From the NCBI RefSeq assembly GCF_010894405.1, contig NZ_JAAIYA010000031.1, positions 52,666 to 116,665 on the forward strand: a stretch of DNA of 64,000 nucleotides, in the 5' to 3' direction. This stretch comes from Pyxidicoccus caerfyrddinensis. Its GTDB lineage: Bacteria > Myxococcota > Myxococcia > Myxococcales > Myxococcaceae. The notes beneath the pieces were generated by a model that made no database searches, was not told where the DNA came from, and saw only the letters and a program-made list of their open reading frames with translations. Positions within the stretch are counted from its first letter, which is position 1, and each line of letters opens with the position of its first letter. Positions 1 to 9,027 of the stretch are shown in pieces. The position numbers and the translations under genes are program-made.

Positions 1-205
1 GTGACGACCCGAGCATCGGAGCGAGCAACTACGAGTGCAGCCTGGACGGGGCGGCCTTCGTCGGGTGCGGCACGCCGCACACGCCGACGCTGACCGTCGT
101 CGAGGGCGAGCGCAAGCAGCACACGCTGCTGGTGAGGGCGAAGGACGCGGCGGGCAACGTGGACGAGAGCCCGGCCAGCTACACCTGGTTCATCGACAAC
201 GAGAA
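1..205 (+). repeat. Exact direct repeat, copy 1
   Basis: Bases 1-205 are identical to 568-772, an offset of 567 bp or 189 codons, and the copies diverge at base 206. The copy probably extends left of the window. It encodes one Ig-like module plus the boundary of the next. Identity with no silent changes points to recent duplication or gene conversion. Confidence 0.95.
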
Positions 206-2903
206 TCCGCCGGTCTCCATCACCGCGCTGGACCTGAGGGACCCGAGCAACGCCACCAGCGCGGGCTTCGACCTGGACTCCGCGGCACCGGACTTCTTGC
301 GCTTCGAGTGCCGGCTGGACTGGCGGCCGGCGGGAGGTGGCGCGACCACCACTGGAAGCTGGGGCAACTGCTCGGCCACGCATGTCGAGCCCTCACTTCA
401 GGGCGACCGGCGGTACACGCTGTCGGCACGCACGGTGGACCAGGCGGGGAATGAGTCGAGTCCCGTCGCCAGCTACTCGTGGACGGTGGACACGGTAAGG
501 CCGGACACGTCGCTTCCCCTCAAGCCTCCGCCGGAGACGCAGACGAACGACCCCTTCAACTTCAGCAGTGACGACCCGAGCATCGGAGCGAGCAACTACG
601 AGTGCAGCCTGGACGGGGCGGCCTTCGTCGGGTGCGGCACGCCGCACACGCCGACGCTGACCGTCGTCGAGGGCGAGCGCAAGCAGCACACGCTGCTGGT
701 GAGGGCGAAGGACGCGGCGGGCAACGTGGACGAGAGCCCGGCCAGCTACACCTGGTTCATCGACAACGAGAACCCGGACGCCGCCATCAGCCGGACGTCG
801 CCTGTTCCTCCCCGCAATCCCGACAACTCGGACACGGCGGTGTTCGGCCTGACCACCACCGCGACCGACCTGGCGCGCTTCGAGTGCCGCCTGAACCTCC
901 TGCCGGGAGACAACGACTGGCATCCCTGCCTGGCGTCCCACTCCATCACCAGCCTGGTGGACGGAACGACGTACACGCTGTCGGTGCGCGCGGTGGACCT
1001 GGCGGGGAACGTGGGCCCGAGCTCTGACAGCTACACCTGGACGGTGGACACCGAGCTGCCGGAAACCACGCTGCATTCCACGTGCGTTCCGGATGAGCTG
1101 ACGAGTCTGCTCGACGCGCGATTCAGCTACACCGCGACCGAGGCGCATTTCTCGCACTTCGAGTGCAGCCTCGACGGTGAGGACTTCCAGCGGTGCGACC
1201 TCGATATCGAGGGTGACGCCCCCACCCCCGAGCCCCCCCAGCCTCCCTGTGCAAGTCCAACGAGGTACTACAAGCGACGCGTCGCGGATGGGCCTCACAA
1301 GATGCTCGTCCGGGCCGTGGACACCGCCGGCAACGTGGACCCCACGCCGGCGACCCATGCCTGGCGCGTCGAGTCCAAGGCCGTGACGACCCAGATCAAC
1401 AGCCGTCCCGACGCGCTCACCAACGACCCCACCGCGGACTTCGCCTTCACCTCGAACCGGGGCAACGTGACCTTCCGGTGCAAGCTTGACGACCAGCCGG
1501 AGAAGGACTGCGGAACCATGGTTCCCCCGACGCGGGTCGTCACGCATACGTTCCCCGATGTGGCGGGCGGTTCGTCCGAACTTGATGACGGCTTGCACAC
1601 GCTCAACGTGTACGCGGTGGATACCGACCCGGTGGACGACGAGCGTGACCCCAACGGGGCCTTCTATTCGTGGGTGGTGGATACCGAGGAGCCCAAGGTG
1701 TCCCCCCCCGTGACCGAGCCCGCGCAGGAATTCGTCAACACGACGACGCTGACCATCCGGGGCACGTCCCAGGAGCAGGGCCTTGTCAGGGTCTACCTTG
1801 GAGACCTCGTCGTCGACCAGGTCAACACCACGCCCCTGCTCACGTGGGAGGTGCGCAACGTGCTGGTGGAGGAGCGGACATACATCCTCCGGACCACGCT
1901 GACGGACGTGGCGACCAACCCGGGCCTGCTGGAGAACGCGGTGCCGCGGACCATCACTGTCGATGTCACCTCGCCCGATACCCGCATCACGGCCTCGCCC
2001 CCGGCGCGCGGGCGTGAGCGGAGCGTCTCCTTCACGTTCGAGGAGCAGTCGGAGCTGCACCCCGACGGCTTCGAGTGCCGTATCGGCGTGGATGGGCTCT
2101 TCGATCGCTGCACGAGCCCGTATTCGTTCACCGCTCCCCAGGACGGCTCGTACCAGTTCCAGGTTCGCGCGGTCGACAAGGCCGGGAATGCCGACCCGAC
2201 ACCTGCCAAGCATCTCTGGTCGGTCGACGCCACACGCCCCGGTACGAGAATCCTCACGAAGCCCGAGTTGTTCGACCGCTCGGAGAATTCGCGGTTCACG
2301 TTCGCTACGGAGGACGAGGCGGAGGAGGTGCACTTCGAGTGCAAGCTCGGCGAGTCCGACTTCTTCCCCTGCGACAGTTCCTTCGTGCCTCCGCCGCTCG
2401 ATGAACTGACCTACACCCTGCAGGTGCGAGCCATTGACGCGGTGGGGAACCAGGATGAAAGCCCCGAGACCTACACCTGGACGGTGGATGACACCGCGCC
2501 CTTGCTGCCCACGGTGGACTTCCCGGTGGAGAGCAGCCCGGTGGAGACCCGGACCCCGCAGTTCCGCGGCACCGCCGAGGGCGGCGCCAGCGAAGTGGTC
2601 ATCTTCGTGGATGGGACCGAGCGGGGCCGGGTGAGCGTGGACGCGGCAGGACAGTGGCGCTTCACGCTGCCCGAGGAGATTCCCAACGGGGAGCACTCGA
2701 TCAGCGTCTATGCCGTGGACAAGGCCCGGAACGAGAGCGACCGCACCGCGCTGCGGCTCTTCCGCGTCATCCCTTCGACGGAAATCGACTCGCGCGGTGG
2801 CGGTCTGAGTTGTGCCCTGGGCGGCGGTGGTGGCTCACCGCTGGCCACGGCGGGGCTCATCGGGCTCGCCCTACTGGCGGCCCACCGTCGACGGCGGCAC
2901 TAG
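1..2903 (+). CDS. Surface Ig-like repeat protein with MYXO-CTERM-type tail (5' partial)
   Basis: The frame is already open at base 3 in the middle of a repeat, so the true start lies outside the window. The visible ~966 residues are tandem Ig-like modules of about 90 residues. Each has a Cys pair (FECRLDG...C), a VRAVDxAGNxDPSP motif and an edge strand YTWTVD. The last ~30 residues are a Gly-rich stretch with Cys (LSCALGGGGG), a hydrophobic helix (LATAGLIGLALLA) and a HRRRRH end, the layout of the MYXO-CTERM sorting signal. Proteins with that signal are thought to be cleaved by a myxosortase and anchored on the outer surface. The inferred role is a surface adhesin or matrix protein; the ligand is unknown. 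The 567-bp module shows exact internal DNA duplication. A strong hairpin follows the stop. Confidence 0.85.
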   Translation, partial: DDPSIGASNYECSLDGAAFVGCGTPHTPTLTVVEGERKQHTLLVRAKDAAGNVDESPASYTWFIDNENPPVSITALDLRDPSNATSAGFDLDSAAPDFLRFECRLDWRPAGGGATTTGSWGNCSATHVEPSLQGDRRYTLSARTVDQAGNESSPVASYSWTVDTVRPDTSLPLKPPPETQTNDPFNFSSDDPSIGASNYECSLDGAAFVGCGTPHTPTLTVVEGERKQHTLLVRAKDAAGNVDESPASYTWFIDNENPDAAISRTSPVPPRNPDNSDTAVFGLTTTATDLARFECRLNLLPGDNDWHPCLASHSITSLVDGTTYTLSVRAVDLAGNVGPSSDSYTWTVDTELPETTLHSTCVPDELTSLLDARFSYTATEAHFSHFECSLDGEDFQRCDLDIEGDAPTPEPPQPPCASPTRYYKRRVADGPHKMLVRAVDTAGNVDPTPATHAWRVESKAVTTQINSRPDALTNDPTADFAFTSNRGNVTFRCKLDDQPEKDCGTMVPPTRVVTHTFPDVAGGSSELDDGLHTLNVYAVDTDPVDDERDPNGAFYSWVVDTEEPKVSPPVTEPAQEFVNTTTLTIRGTSQEQGLVRVYLGDLVVDQVNTTPLLTWEVRNVLVEERTYILRTTLTDVATNPGLLENAVPRTITVDVTSPDTRITASPPARGRERSVSFTFEEQSELHPDGFECRIGVDGLFDRCTSPYSFTAPQDGSYQFQVRAVDKAGNADPTPAKHLWSVDATRPGTRILTKPELFDRSENSRFTFATEDEAEEVHFECKLGESDFFPCDSSFVPPPLDELTYTLQVRAIDAVGNQDESPETYTWTVDDTAPLLPTVDFPVESSPVETRTPQFRGTAEGGASEVVIFVDGTERGRVSVDAAGQWRFTLPEEIPNGEHSISVYAVDKARNESDRTALRLFRVIPSTEIDSRGGGLSCALGGGGGSPLATAGLIGLALLAAHRRRRH
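568..772 (+). repeat. Exact direct repeat, copy 2
   Basis: Second copy of the sequence at 1-205, in the same reading frame. It starts inside the codons for SDDPSIG and ends just after IDNEN. Confidence 0.95.
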
Positions 2904-2910
2904 CGGCAGG

Positions 2911-2950
2911 GGCGGCATCCCCCCTGGAGGCAGGGGGAAGGGATGCCGCC
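2911..2950 (+). terminator. Hairpin terminator after the surface protein gene
   Basis: A perfect 11-bp stem (2911-2921 with 2940-2950) has an 18-nt loop that can pair further (CCCC/GGGG). It starts 8 bp after the stop codon. Only a short TT follows, so the U-tract is poor, as is common in GC-rich genomes. Confidence 0.6.
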
Positions 2951-3027
2951 TTCCAGCCGTTGAGGGATTGCGTGCTTGCGTCGCCGGGGAAGTTCGGCTA
3001 CTTGTCGCCCGCTGTTGATGGCCGTCT

Positions 3028-3101
<74 letters not shown>

Positions 3102-3106
3102 CAGAG

Positions 3107-3160
3107 AAGGGCCCGGAACCAAGGGGATGCTCTCCTGCGGTTCCGGGCCCTTGTCTTTTC
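3107..3160 (+). terminator. Rho-independent terminator of tRNA-Arg
   Basis: A perfect 14-bp stem (3107-3120 with 3139-3152) has an 18-nt loop and is followed by GTCTTTTC. It starts 6 bp after the tRNA discriminator base. This is the clearest intrinsic terminator in the window. Confidence 0.85.
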
Positions 3161-3296
3161 AGGGCGTGACGCCGCACCCACCACGGGCCGGAAGCACCGA
3201 GCGCGGGGGCAGGCGCACCTCCACCTCTTTGCCGCCGGTCTGTTGATGAGTCCCCGGTCTGCGAGTGCACTCCCGACCGCAAGTCCCGGCGTGCTC

Positions 3297-3325
3297 TTGT
3301 GGTTCACGGACTCGTCCGATATGCG
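3297..3325 (+). promoter_or_regulatory. Candidate sigma-70-type promoter for the FN3 lipoprotein
   Basis: TTGTGG (3297-3302) and TATGCG (3320-3325) are separated by exactly 17 bp, about 55 bp before the chosen ATG. Both boxes are imperfect, so this is only a candidate. The rest of 3161-3379 shows nothing recognisable. Confidence 0.35.
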
Positions 3326-3379
3326 ACTTCCCCCTTCTCCGAGAGAGCCCTCTTCGGAGACGAGGCGCGAGGTGAATCG

Positions 3380-4843
3380 ATGAGCCGTGTTCGGTCGAAG
3401 GTATGGAGCCTGGTGCTCGTGTTGGGGCTGCTGGCTTGCGGTGATGACGCGCCGGAAGGGCCCGTCCTCAAGGTCCCTGGCGCGCCGCGGAGCGTGAGCG
3501 CCGTCCCGGGCGACGGGCAGGCCACGGTGAGCTGGTCGGCGCCGCTGGAGGATGGCGGGAGCGCCATCCTGCGGTACTCCGTCCAGGCGCTGCGCGACGG
3601 AGCGGTCGCGAAGACACAGGAGGGCTCGGCGACGTCCCTCACCGTCACGGGGCTGACCAACGGCGCGTCCTATACGTTCGTCGTGACGGCGGGCAATGCC
3701 CAGGGTGCTGGGCCTGCCTCCGCGGCCTCCGCGCCCGTGGTGCCCCGAGTCACTCCGGGCGCGCCGCGCGACGTCACCGCGACGCCCGGAAACCAGCAGG
3801 TCACCGTGTCCTGGAGCGAGCCGACGGACACAGGCATGCCCATCGTCGGGTACACCGTCACGGTCCGCCAGGGAGAAACGGTCGTGACGACGCAGCAGGC
3901 TTCCGGGCTGAGCGCCACCATCTCCGGCCTGACCAACGGGACGAGCTACCTCGTCAGCGTGTCGGCGAGCAACTCCGTGCTCGCGGGGCCCGAGTCCTCG
4001 CCCGTGGCGGTCATGCCAGTGACCACTCCCGGGGCCCCAGACGGGTCGCTCGTCGTGTACGTCGACCGGGTGGCCTTCTCCTGGACGGTACCGGCTGACG
4101 GGGGCAGCCCCATCACCGGTTACACCGTGACGCTCAAGCAAGGTGCGCAGGTGGTGCGGACCGAGGAGACCTCCGAGACGACGTTCACCTTCTCGGGGCT
4201 GACCTACGGCACGGAATACACCTTCATCGTCGCCGCCAACAGCGCGGTGGGGCGGGGACCGGAGTCCGAGCCCGAGGTCGTGATGCCCTGCGGCTATTCG
4301 AGCCCGCCCATGGGTTTGAGGTCCGAGCCGGGCAACGGGCAGGTCCAGCTCTTCTGGCGTGCGCCCGCGGATACGGGGGGCTGCCCCGTCAGCCGGTACC
4401 GCATCGGCACCCTCCTGCCCGGAGGCGAGTACGTGACCTGGACCACGACCGAGCTGAGCTACACGGTGACGGGGCTGCAGAACGGGACCTCGTACAAGTT
4501 CTCCGTGTACGCCCAGACCACCTGGTTGGAAAATGAAGCGGCCTCGGTGAACCAGACGCCCCGGACGGTACCCGCCGCTCCCAGCAACCTCGCGGCGGCG
4601 CCCGCCAATGGGTCGGTGCGGTTGACGTGGACGCCGCCCAACGACGGGGGCGCGGCCCTCAACGGCTACGTGCTGACGGTGACGCCGGGCGACCAGCCGC
4701 CCATCGACGTCGATGGGACGGCGAACGAGGTCCTCGTCAGCGATCTGACCAACGGGACGAGCTACACCTTCACCCTCATCGCGAGGAACGTCGCTGGGAC
4801 GGGCCCTTCAGCGACGGTGCAGGCCACGCCGGCGACCCCCTGA
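3380..4843 (+). CDS. Lipoprotein with five fibronectin type III domains
   Basis: The ATG at 3380 is preferred over upstream in-frame starts because it gives a clean lipoprotein signal (basic MSRVRSK, hydrophobic core, lipobox LLAC with Cys20) and follows a GAGG ribosome site. The 487-residue product then has five fibronectin type III modules of about 90 residues from residue ~33 to the end. Each begins PGAPxxVxAxPGxGQVxVSW and carries a GLTNGTSYTFxVxAxN strand. There is no catalytic domain. It is probably an outer-membrane or surface lipoprotein for binding or spacing. It is convergent with the CNNM gene, with 76 bp between them. Confidence 0.85.
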   Translation: MSRVRSKVWSLVLVLGLLACGDDAPEGPVLKVPGAPRSVSAVPGDGQATVSWSAPLEDGGSAILRYSVQALRDGAVAKTQEGSATSLTVTGLTNGASYTFVVTAGNAQGAGPASAASAPVVPRVTPGAPRDVTATPGNQQVTVSWSEPTDTGMPIVGYTVTVRQGETVVTTQQASGLSATISGLTNGTSYLVSVSASNSVLAGPESSPVAVMPVTTPGAPDGSLVVYVDRVAFSWTVPADGGSPITGYTVTLKQGAQVVRTEETSETTFTFSGLTYGTEYTFIVAANSAVGRGPESEPEVVMPCGYSSPPMGLRSEPGNGQVQLFWRAPADTGGCPVSRYRIGTLLPGGEYVTWTTTELSYTVTGLQNGTSYKFSVYAQTTWLENEAASVNQTPRTVPAAPSNLAAAPANGSVRLTWTPPNDGGAALNGYVLTVTPGDQPPIDVDGTANEVLVSDLTNGTSYTFTLIARNVAGTGPSATVQATPATP

Positions 4844-4919
4844 CGCGGCGGGGCCCCTGGCCCGGTGCGGTGACAGAGGCGCAGGGGAGGGGCTCGCCGG
4901 GGCGAGCGCGGGCCACTCC

Positions 4920-6227
4920 TCACGCCTCCGCTTGCGGCGGCTGCGGCAGGTGGAAGCGCACGGTGCGCACGCGGCGGGGCGAGGACTCCAGCACCTCCAC
5001 CACCAGGCCGCCCTCGGCCTTCAGCCGCGTCCCCGGCTCCGGAATGGCGCCGCCCGCGAGCGAGATGCACAGCCCCGCCACCGTCGAGTAGTCCTGGTCC
5101 TCGTCCAGCTCCAGGCCCAGCGCGCGGTTGACGTCGCGCAGCGCCGCCGAGGCCTGTACCAGCGCCGTCGTCGGGCCCTCGCGCGTCACCAGCTCCTCCG
5201 GTGTCTCCGACTCGCTGAGGATGTCCCCGACGAGCTCCTCCACGAGGTCCTCCACCGTCACCAGGCCCGCCACGCCGCCGCGCTCGTCCACCACCACCGC
5301 GAGCTGCATGCGCCGCTTCTGCAGTTCCTTCAGTGCGTCCATGGCGCGCATGGACTCCACGAGGAAGAAGGGCGGCCGCATCACGTCCTCCAGGACGATG
5401 AGGTTGCCCTCCCACGCCACGCCGAGCAGGTCCTTGGCGATGACGTAGCCGACGATGTTGTCCACCGTGTCCTCGTACACCGGCATGCGCGAGTGGCCGT
5501 GCTCCAGCAGCACCTGGCGGATTTCCTCCGCGCTCGAGTGCCGCCGCAGCGCGACGATGCGCTCGCGCGGCACCATCAGCTCGCCCAGCGTCAGGTCGCC
5601 CATCTCGAAGGCCCGCGAGGCAATCTCCCCCGCGTGCGGGTCCAACGTGCCCTGCTTCGCGGCCTCCACCACCAGTTGCTGCAGCTCCTCCGCCGACAGC
5701 CGTCCTTCCGTGAAGTTCGTCCGGTCTCCGAAGAGGCGCAGCACCACGTTGGAGCTGGCGGTGAGGAACCACACCACCGGCCGCATCAGCCACGACAGTC
5801 CATGCAGGGGCCGGCCGATGAGCAGCGCGTAGCGCTCGCCCGCGCGCAGGGCGAGCGACTTGGGCACCAGCTCGCCCAGCACCAGCGACAGGTACGAGAC
5901 GAAGGCCACCACCACCGCCAGGGCCACGTCGTCCGCCTGCTGCTCCGGCAGTCCCAGCCGCACCAGCACGCCGCCCAGCCGGGTGGCCATGCTGGCGCCG
6001 CCGAAGGCCGCCGCGGTGGCGCCGATGACGGTGATGCCGATCTGCACCGTGGCGAGGAAGCGCTCCGGGTCTCCCCGGAGCTTCTCCACCGCCTTCGCCG
6101 AGCCGCTGCCCTCGTCCATCAGCTCCCGCAGCCGCGTGCGCCGCATGGAGAGCACCGCCAGCTCGGCTCCGGCGAAGATGCCATTGCCCAGGACCAGCAG
6201 CAGGATGATGACGAGCTCGGTGACGAT
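4920..6227 (-). CDS. CNNM/CorC (HlyC)-family membrane protein
   Basis: The order is an N-terminal DUF21/CNNM transmembrane domain with three to four membrane helices, a pair of CBS domains (region FEMGDLTLGELMVPRERI to LVEELVGDI) and a C-terminal CorC_HlyC/transporter-associated domain. The family is linked to Mg2+/Co2+ homeostasis in the inner membrane. The first standard start codon is GTG at 6155 (MLSMRRTRL), but that would cut off the first membrane helix. Conserved codons continue upstream (TELVIILLLVLGNGIFAGAE). A GAGGAGG ribosome site at 6234-6240 points to a start near 6227, where the codon is ATC, and an in-frame TAG lies just beyond. I therefore extend the gene to 6227. With the conventional start it would be 411 residues. 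Confidence 0.85.
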   Translation of the reverse strand: MVTELVIILLLVLGNGIFAGAELAVLSMRRTRLRELMDEGSGSAKAVEKLRGDPERFLATVQIGITVIGATAAAFGGASMATRLGGVLVRLGLPEQQADDVALAVVVAFVSYLSLVLGELVPKSLALRAGERYALLIGRPLHGLSWLMRPVVWFLTASSNVVLRLFGDRTNFTEGRLSAEELQQLVVEAAKQGTLDPHAGEIASRAFEMGDLTLGELMVPRERIVALRRHSSAEEIRQVLLEHGHSRMPVYEDTVDNIVGYVIAKDLLGVAWEGNLIVLEDVMRPPFFLVESMRAMDALKELQKRRMQLAVVVDERGGVAGLVTVEDLVEELVGDILSESETPEELVTREGPTTALVQASAALRDVNRALGLELDEDQDYSTVAGLCISLAGGAIPEPGTRLKAEGGLVVEVLESSPRRVRTVRFHLPQPPQAEA

Positions 6228-6278
6228 GACGGCCCTCCTCTCAGGGGCCCTCTACCCTAACCGTCGCAGGCTGGCCGC

Positions 6279-6659
6279 TCACTCTCCAAGTGACTGCAAG
6301 AGGAGCGACAGTTGATCCCGGCTCGCGCCCTTGGGCAGGTAGTAGTGCGGACCGGACAGCAGCGCGTTGCCTACGTCCTGTGCAGCCGCCGAGGTGAGGA
6401 ACACGATGCGCGGATGGGGACCTCGCGGCAGCCGCTCCACGACTTCCAGTCCGCTCAGGCCGGGCATGTTGAGGTCCAGCAGCATGACGCCATAGCGGTC
6501 ACCCCGCTTCAGCGTGTCCAGCGCCTCCTGTCCATCCGCGGCCTCGAAAGTCTCATAGCCAAGGTCCTCCAGGCTGAGCCGGAGAAACTCCCTCCAGTCC
6601 GCGTCGTCATCGACGACCAGGACCTTGCGTGCGCCATCATCCGTTGCAAGTCGCGCCAA
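6279..6659 (-). CDS. Single-domain response regulator (CheY-like)
   Basis: The 126-residue protein is only a receiver domain. It has the acidic pair D17-D19 (VVDDD), phospho-acceptor D62 (LLDLNMPG), a switch Ser in FLTSA and the conserved Lys in YLPKG. There is no output domain, so it acts by protein contact or within a phosphorelay. No kinase gene is adjacent. It is co-directional with the CNNM gene (51 bp upstream of its ATC start) and the phosphoesterase, but nothing ties it to either. Confidence 0.9.
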   Translation of the reverse strand: MARLATDDGARKVLVVDDDADWREFLRLSLEDLGYETFEAADGQEALDTLKRGDRYGVMLLDLNMPGLSGLEVVERLPRGPHPRIVFLTSAAAQDVGNALLSGPHYYLPKGASRDQLSLLLQSLGE

Positions 6660-6756
6660 TCATCCTCCCCCGACAGGAGATGAACTCCGCTGAAGGCGTC
6701 CATCATTCACACCAGGCGCTGAAATGGCGCCTGCCGGGAGAGCGGGCGAGCGGGCG

Positions 6757-7590
6757 CTAGAACAGGGCGATGCCGAGCTGTCCGACGAGGTACTGCAGCG
6801 CGGGGCGCACGTTGTGGCTCGCGGTGCGGGGGCGCTCCGACAGCATGGCCCGGCACCACGCCGGCTCGCCGAGCAGCCGGCCGGCCTGGTGCTGGAACAC
6901 GCGGAAGCGCCCCAGGTCCGCGGAGCTGCCCGCGTTGTAGATGCGCAGCGGTCGCGCCGCTTCGGACGCCAGCACCCGTTCGCCGGGAACGTGCCGGTGG
7001 CCGTGCAGCACCAGGTCACACCGCCCCTGCAGCCGCGACACCCACTCCGCGCCCACGGGCAGCTCCGCCGCGTGGGGCCAGCCCAGCATCGTGGCCAGCC
7101 GCTCCGGGAAGCTCTCCTCGGGTAGCGGCAGGATGTGGTGGTGCACCAGCACCGCCGTCAGCGTCCTGCGCGGCGCCGCGGCCAGGGCGGTGTCCACCGC
7201 GTCCAGCTCGGCGCGGGACAGCTCTCCGTGGCTCGCGAAGTAGTTGCGGTTGTGCGGACCGGTGGAGTCCACGCAGACGAGGTACAGCCCCGGCTGCTCC
7301 ACCACGCGCACCTTGTGGCCCTCCATCCACTGACTTCCCGCGTCGTCGCCGGGGCGGTCATGGTTGCCGGGGATGAAGGTGAGCCTGCCGGCGTCCAGCA
7401 GCGGTGCGAAGAGCTCGCGGAAGCGCTGGTACTCCGCGCTCATGCCCTGGTGCGTCAGGTCTCCCGTCACCACCACGTGGTCCACGGCGCTGGCCTGGAG
7501 CGCTCCCATCAGCGCGCGGCCCGCCGCGTCGCTCTCGGGGGTCAGGTCCAGGTGGAGATCGGACAGATGTGCCAGCGTTCGGACAGGCAT
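6757..7590 (-). CDS. Calcineurin-like metallophosphoesterase
   Basis: The 277-residue protein has the full binuclear-metal motif set in order: SDLHLD near the N-terminus, GDLTHQG, GNHDR, VHHH and GHRHVPGE. This resembles the 3',5'-cyclic nucleotide phosphodiesterase/Icc-like branch. No signal peptide is seen, so it is probably cytosolic. AAGGGC precedes the ATG. The substrate cannot be fixed from sequence; cyclic nucleotides or other phosphodiesters are possible. Confidence 0.88.
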   Translation of the reverse strand: MPVRTLAHLSDLHLDLTPESDAAGRALMGALQASAVDHVVVTGDLTHQGMSAEYQRFRELFAPLLDAGRLTFIPGNHDRPGDDAGSQWMEGHKVRVVEQPGLYLVCVDSTGPHNRNYFASHGELSRAELDAVDTALAAAPRRTLTAVLVHHHILPLPEESFPERLATMLGWPHAAELPVGAEWVSRLQGRCDLVLHGHRHVPGERVLASEAARPLRIYNAGSSADLGRFRVFQHQAGRLLGEPAWCRAMLSERPRTASHNVRPALQYLVGQLGIALF

Positions 7591-7670
7591 GCCCTTGAGA
7601 TAGGCATTCCTTGCGGCGGCATCAGGGCCTTCTGGTGAATGGGCAGCAAGTGATTGGCGACAGTCGTGCG

Positions 7671-8891
7671 TCAGCTCACGACTTCGCCTGCCAGCAACTC
7701 CTCACGCGCGTGAAGCGTGTGCTCGGGAACAGAGGCGGGGGCGCGCACCGGCACCAGCCGGGTGCCCGGCCCCACGCGCAGCTTCGTGCCGCGCCAGTCC
7801 ACCGTGCGAAAGAAGACGCCGTGCCACCAGGCCGCGAAGAGCAGCGCGTCCTTGAGGAGCACGCCCGGCACCGCGTCCCAGGGCAGTGCTTCCGCGCGCA
7901 GCGCGCGGCACGTGGCCAGGTCCACCGCCACCTTGCCCAGCACCACCGCCATGGCCACCATGCCCGCCGTGGGGGAGGGTGAGAGCAGTGCGCCCAACAC
8001 GGCCAGCGGCGCCGGATTGAGCAGCGACTGGGCCAGGTACGTGGTCGGGGACACCGCCGTGCGGTGGATGACGCTCCAGCGCAGGTAGCGCTGGAAGAAG
8101 GCCTTCACGCTCTTGCGCAGCGACACGTTGAACACCGGTGTGCGCGCCACCACCACGCGCTTGCCCAGCTTGCGCGTCACCCACTGGCCGATGACGTAGT
8201 CCTCCGCGAGCACGTCCTTCACGGAGAAGAAGCCGCCCAGCGCGTCCACGTCCTCGCGCCGCAGCGCCATGGACTTGCCCACGACGATGTCCTGGTCCGC
8301 GAGGCGCTTGGCCGCAATCATCCCCGCCGCCGCGCTGGAGGCCAGGTAGAGGTTGTCCAGCAGCGAGCCGAAGCTCTTCTCTCCCAGCCCCGCCACCGGG
8401 TGCGTCACGCAGCCCACCCTCGGGTCCGCGAAGGCCGCGGCCAGTTCCTCCAGGTAGCCCGGCGCCACGCGCGTATTGCTGTCGCTGATGACCAGCACGT
8501 CGTGCCGCGCCCGGTCCGCCAGGGTGATGAGCTGGTTCACCTTCGGATTCAGCCCCGGCTCGCCCTCCTGCAGCTCCAGGCGCATGACACCCGGCCACCG
8601 CGCCACCGCCGCCCTCGCCACCGCGAAGGCAGCGTCCCGCGTGTCCTTCACGCCCAACACCACCTCGTAGTCCCCCGCGTAGTCGAGCCGGGCGAACTGC
8701 TCCAGGTTCGCCTCCAGGTCGTCGTCCACGCCGCACAGCGGCTTGAGGATGGAGATGCCGGGCCGGGGCGCGCCCGCGGGGAGGACGCGGGGCGCGTCGC
8801 GCCGGTGCCGGAGCACGAAGAGGTACTGGATGAAGAGGGCGGTGAGACCGAAGCAGGCGGCGAGCAGCAGGAGGCCGGAGGCGAGCAGCAT
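7671..8891 (-). CDS. Ceramide glucosyltransferase / HpnI-like glycosyltransferase (GT21)
   Basis: The 406-residue membrane protein starts with an N-terminal helix. A GT-A fold follows, with SILKPLCGVDDDLEANL, a SDSNTRV metal/sugar site, EDYVIG and the QRYLRW (QxxRW) motif near residue ~255, then several C-terminal membrane helices. The order and the KPL..D.L..NL signature are typical of GT21 enzymes (ceramide glucosyltransferase) and of the hopanoid-linked HpnI family. No hopanoid genes lie nearby. Since myxobacteria make sphingolipids, glycosylation of a ceramide-type lipid is a plausible inference. A neutral ceramidase is also present at 58.7 kb. Confidence 0.8.
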   Translation of the reverse strand: MLLASGLLLLAACFGLTALFIQYLFVLRHRRDAPRVLPAGAPRPGISILKPLCGVDDDLEANLEQFARLDYAGDYEVVLGVKDTRDAAFAVARAAVARWPGVMRLELQEGEPGLNPKVNQLITLADRARHDVLVISDSNTRVAPGYLEELAAAFADPRVGCVTHPVAGLGEKSFGSLLDNLYLASSAAAGMIAAKRLADQDIVVGKSMALRREDVDALGGFFSVKDVLAEDYVIGQWVTRKLGKRVVVARTPVFNVSLRKSVKAFFQRYLRWSVIHRTAVSPTTYLAQSLLNPAPLAVLGALLSPSPTAGMVAMAVVLGKVAVDLATCRALRAEALPWDAVPGVLLKDALLFAAWWHGVFFRTVDWRGTKLRVGPGTRLVPVRAPASVPEHTLHAREELLAGEVVS

Positions 8892-9027
8892 TCGCGGGCA
8901 GTCCCCGAAGTCGGCGCGCAGGCATTGCGCGACCTGGGTGGCACGCTAGAGGGGGCTCGCGTCAGGCCCGCGAAGCACTCGCGGCGCCGGGGGCAATTCG
9001 GTGTGACGCCCCGGTGAAGCCGTCTGG

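Noticed and set aside
393..2696. Long open frame on the minus strand across the surface protein
   Set aside because: It is antisense to clear Ig-like repeats, has a His/Arg/Gly-rich composition typical of GC-rich shadows, and has no domain motif.
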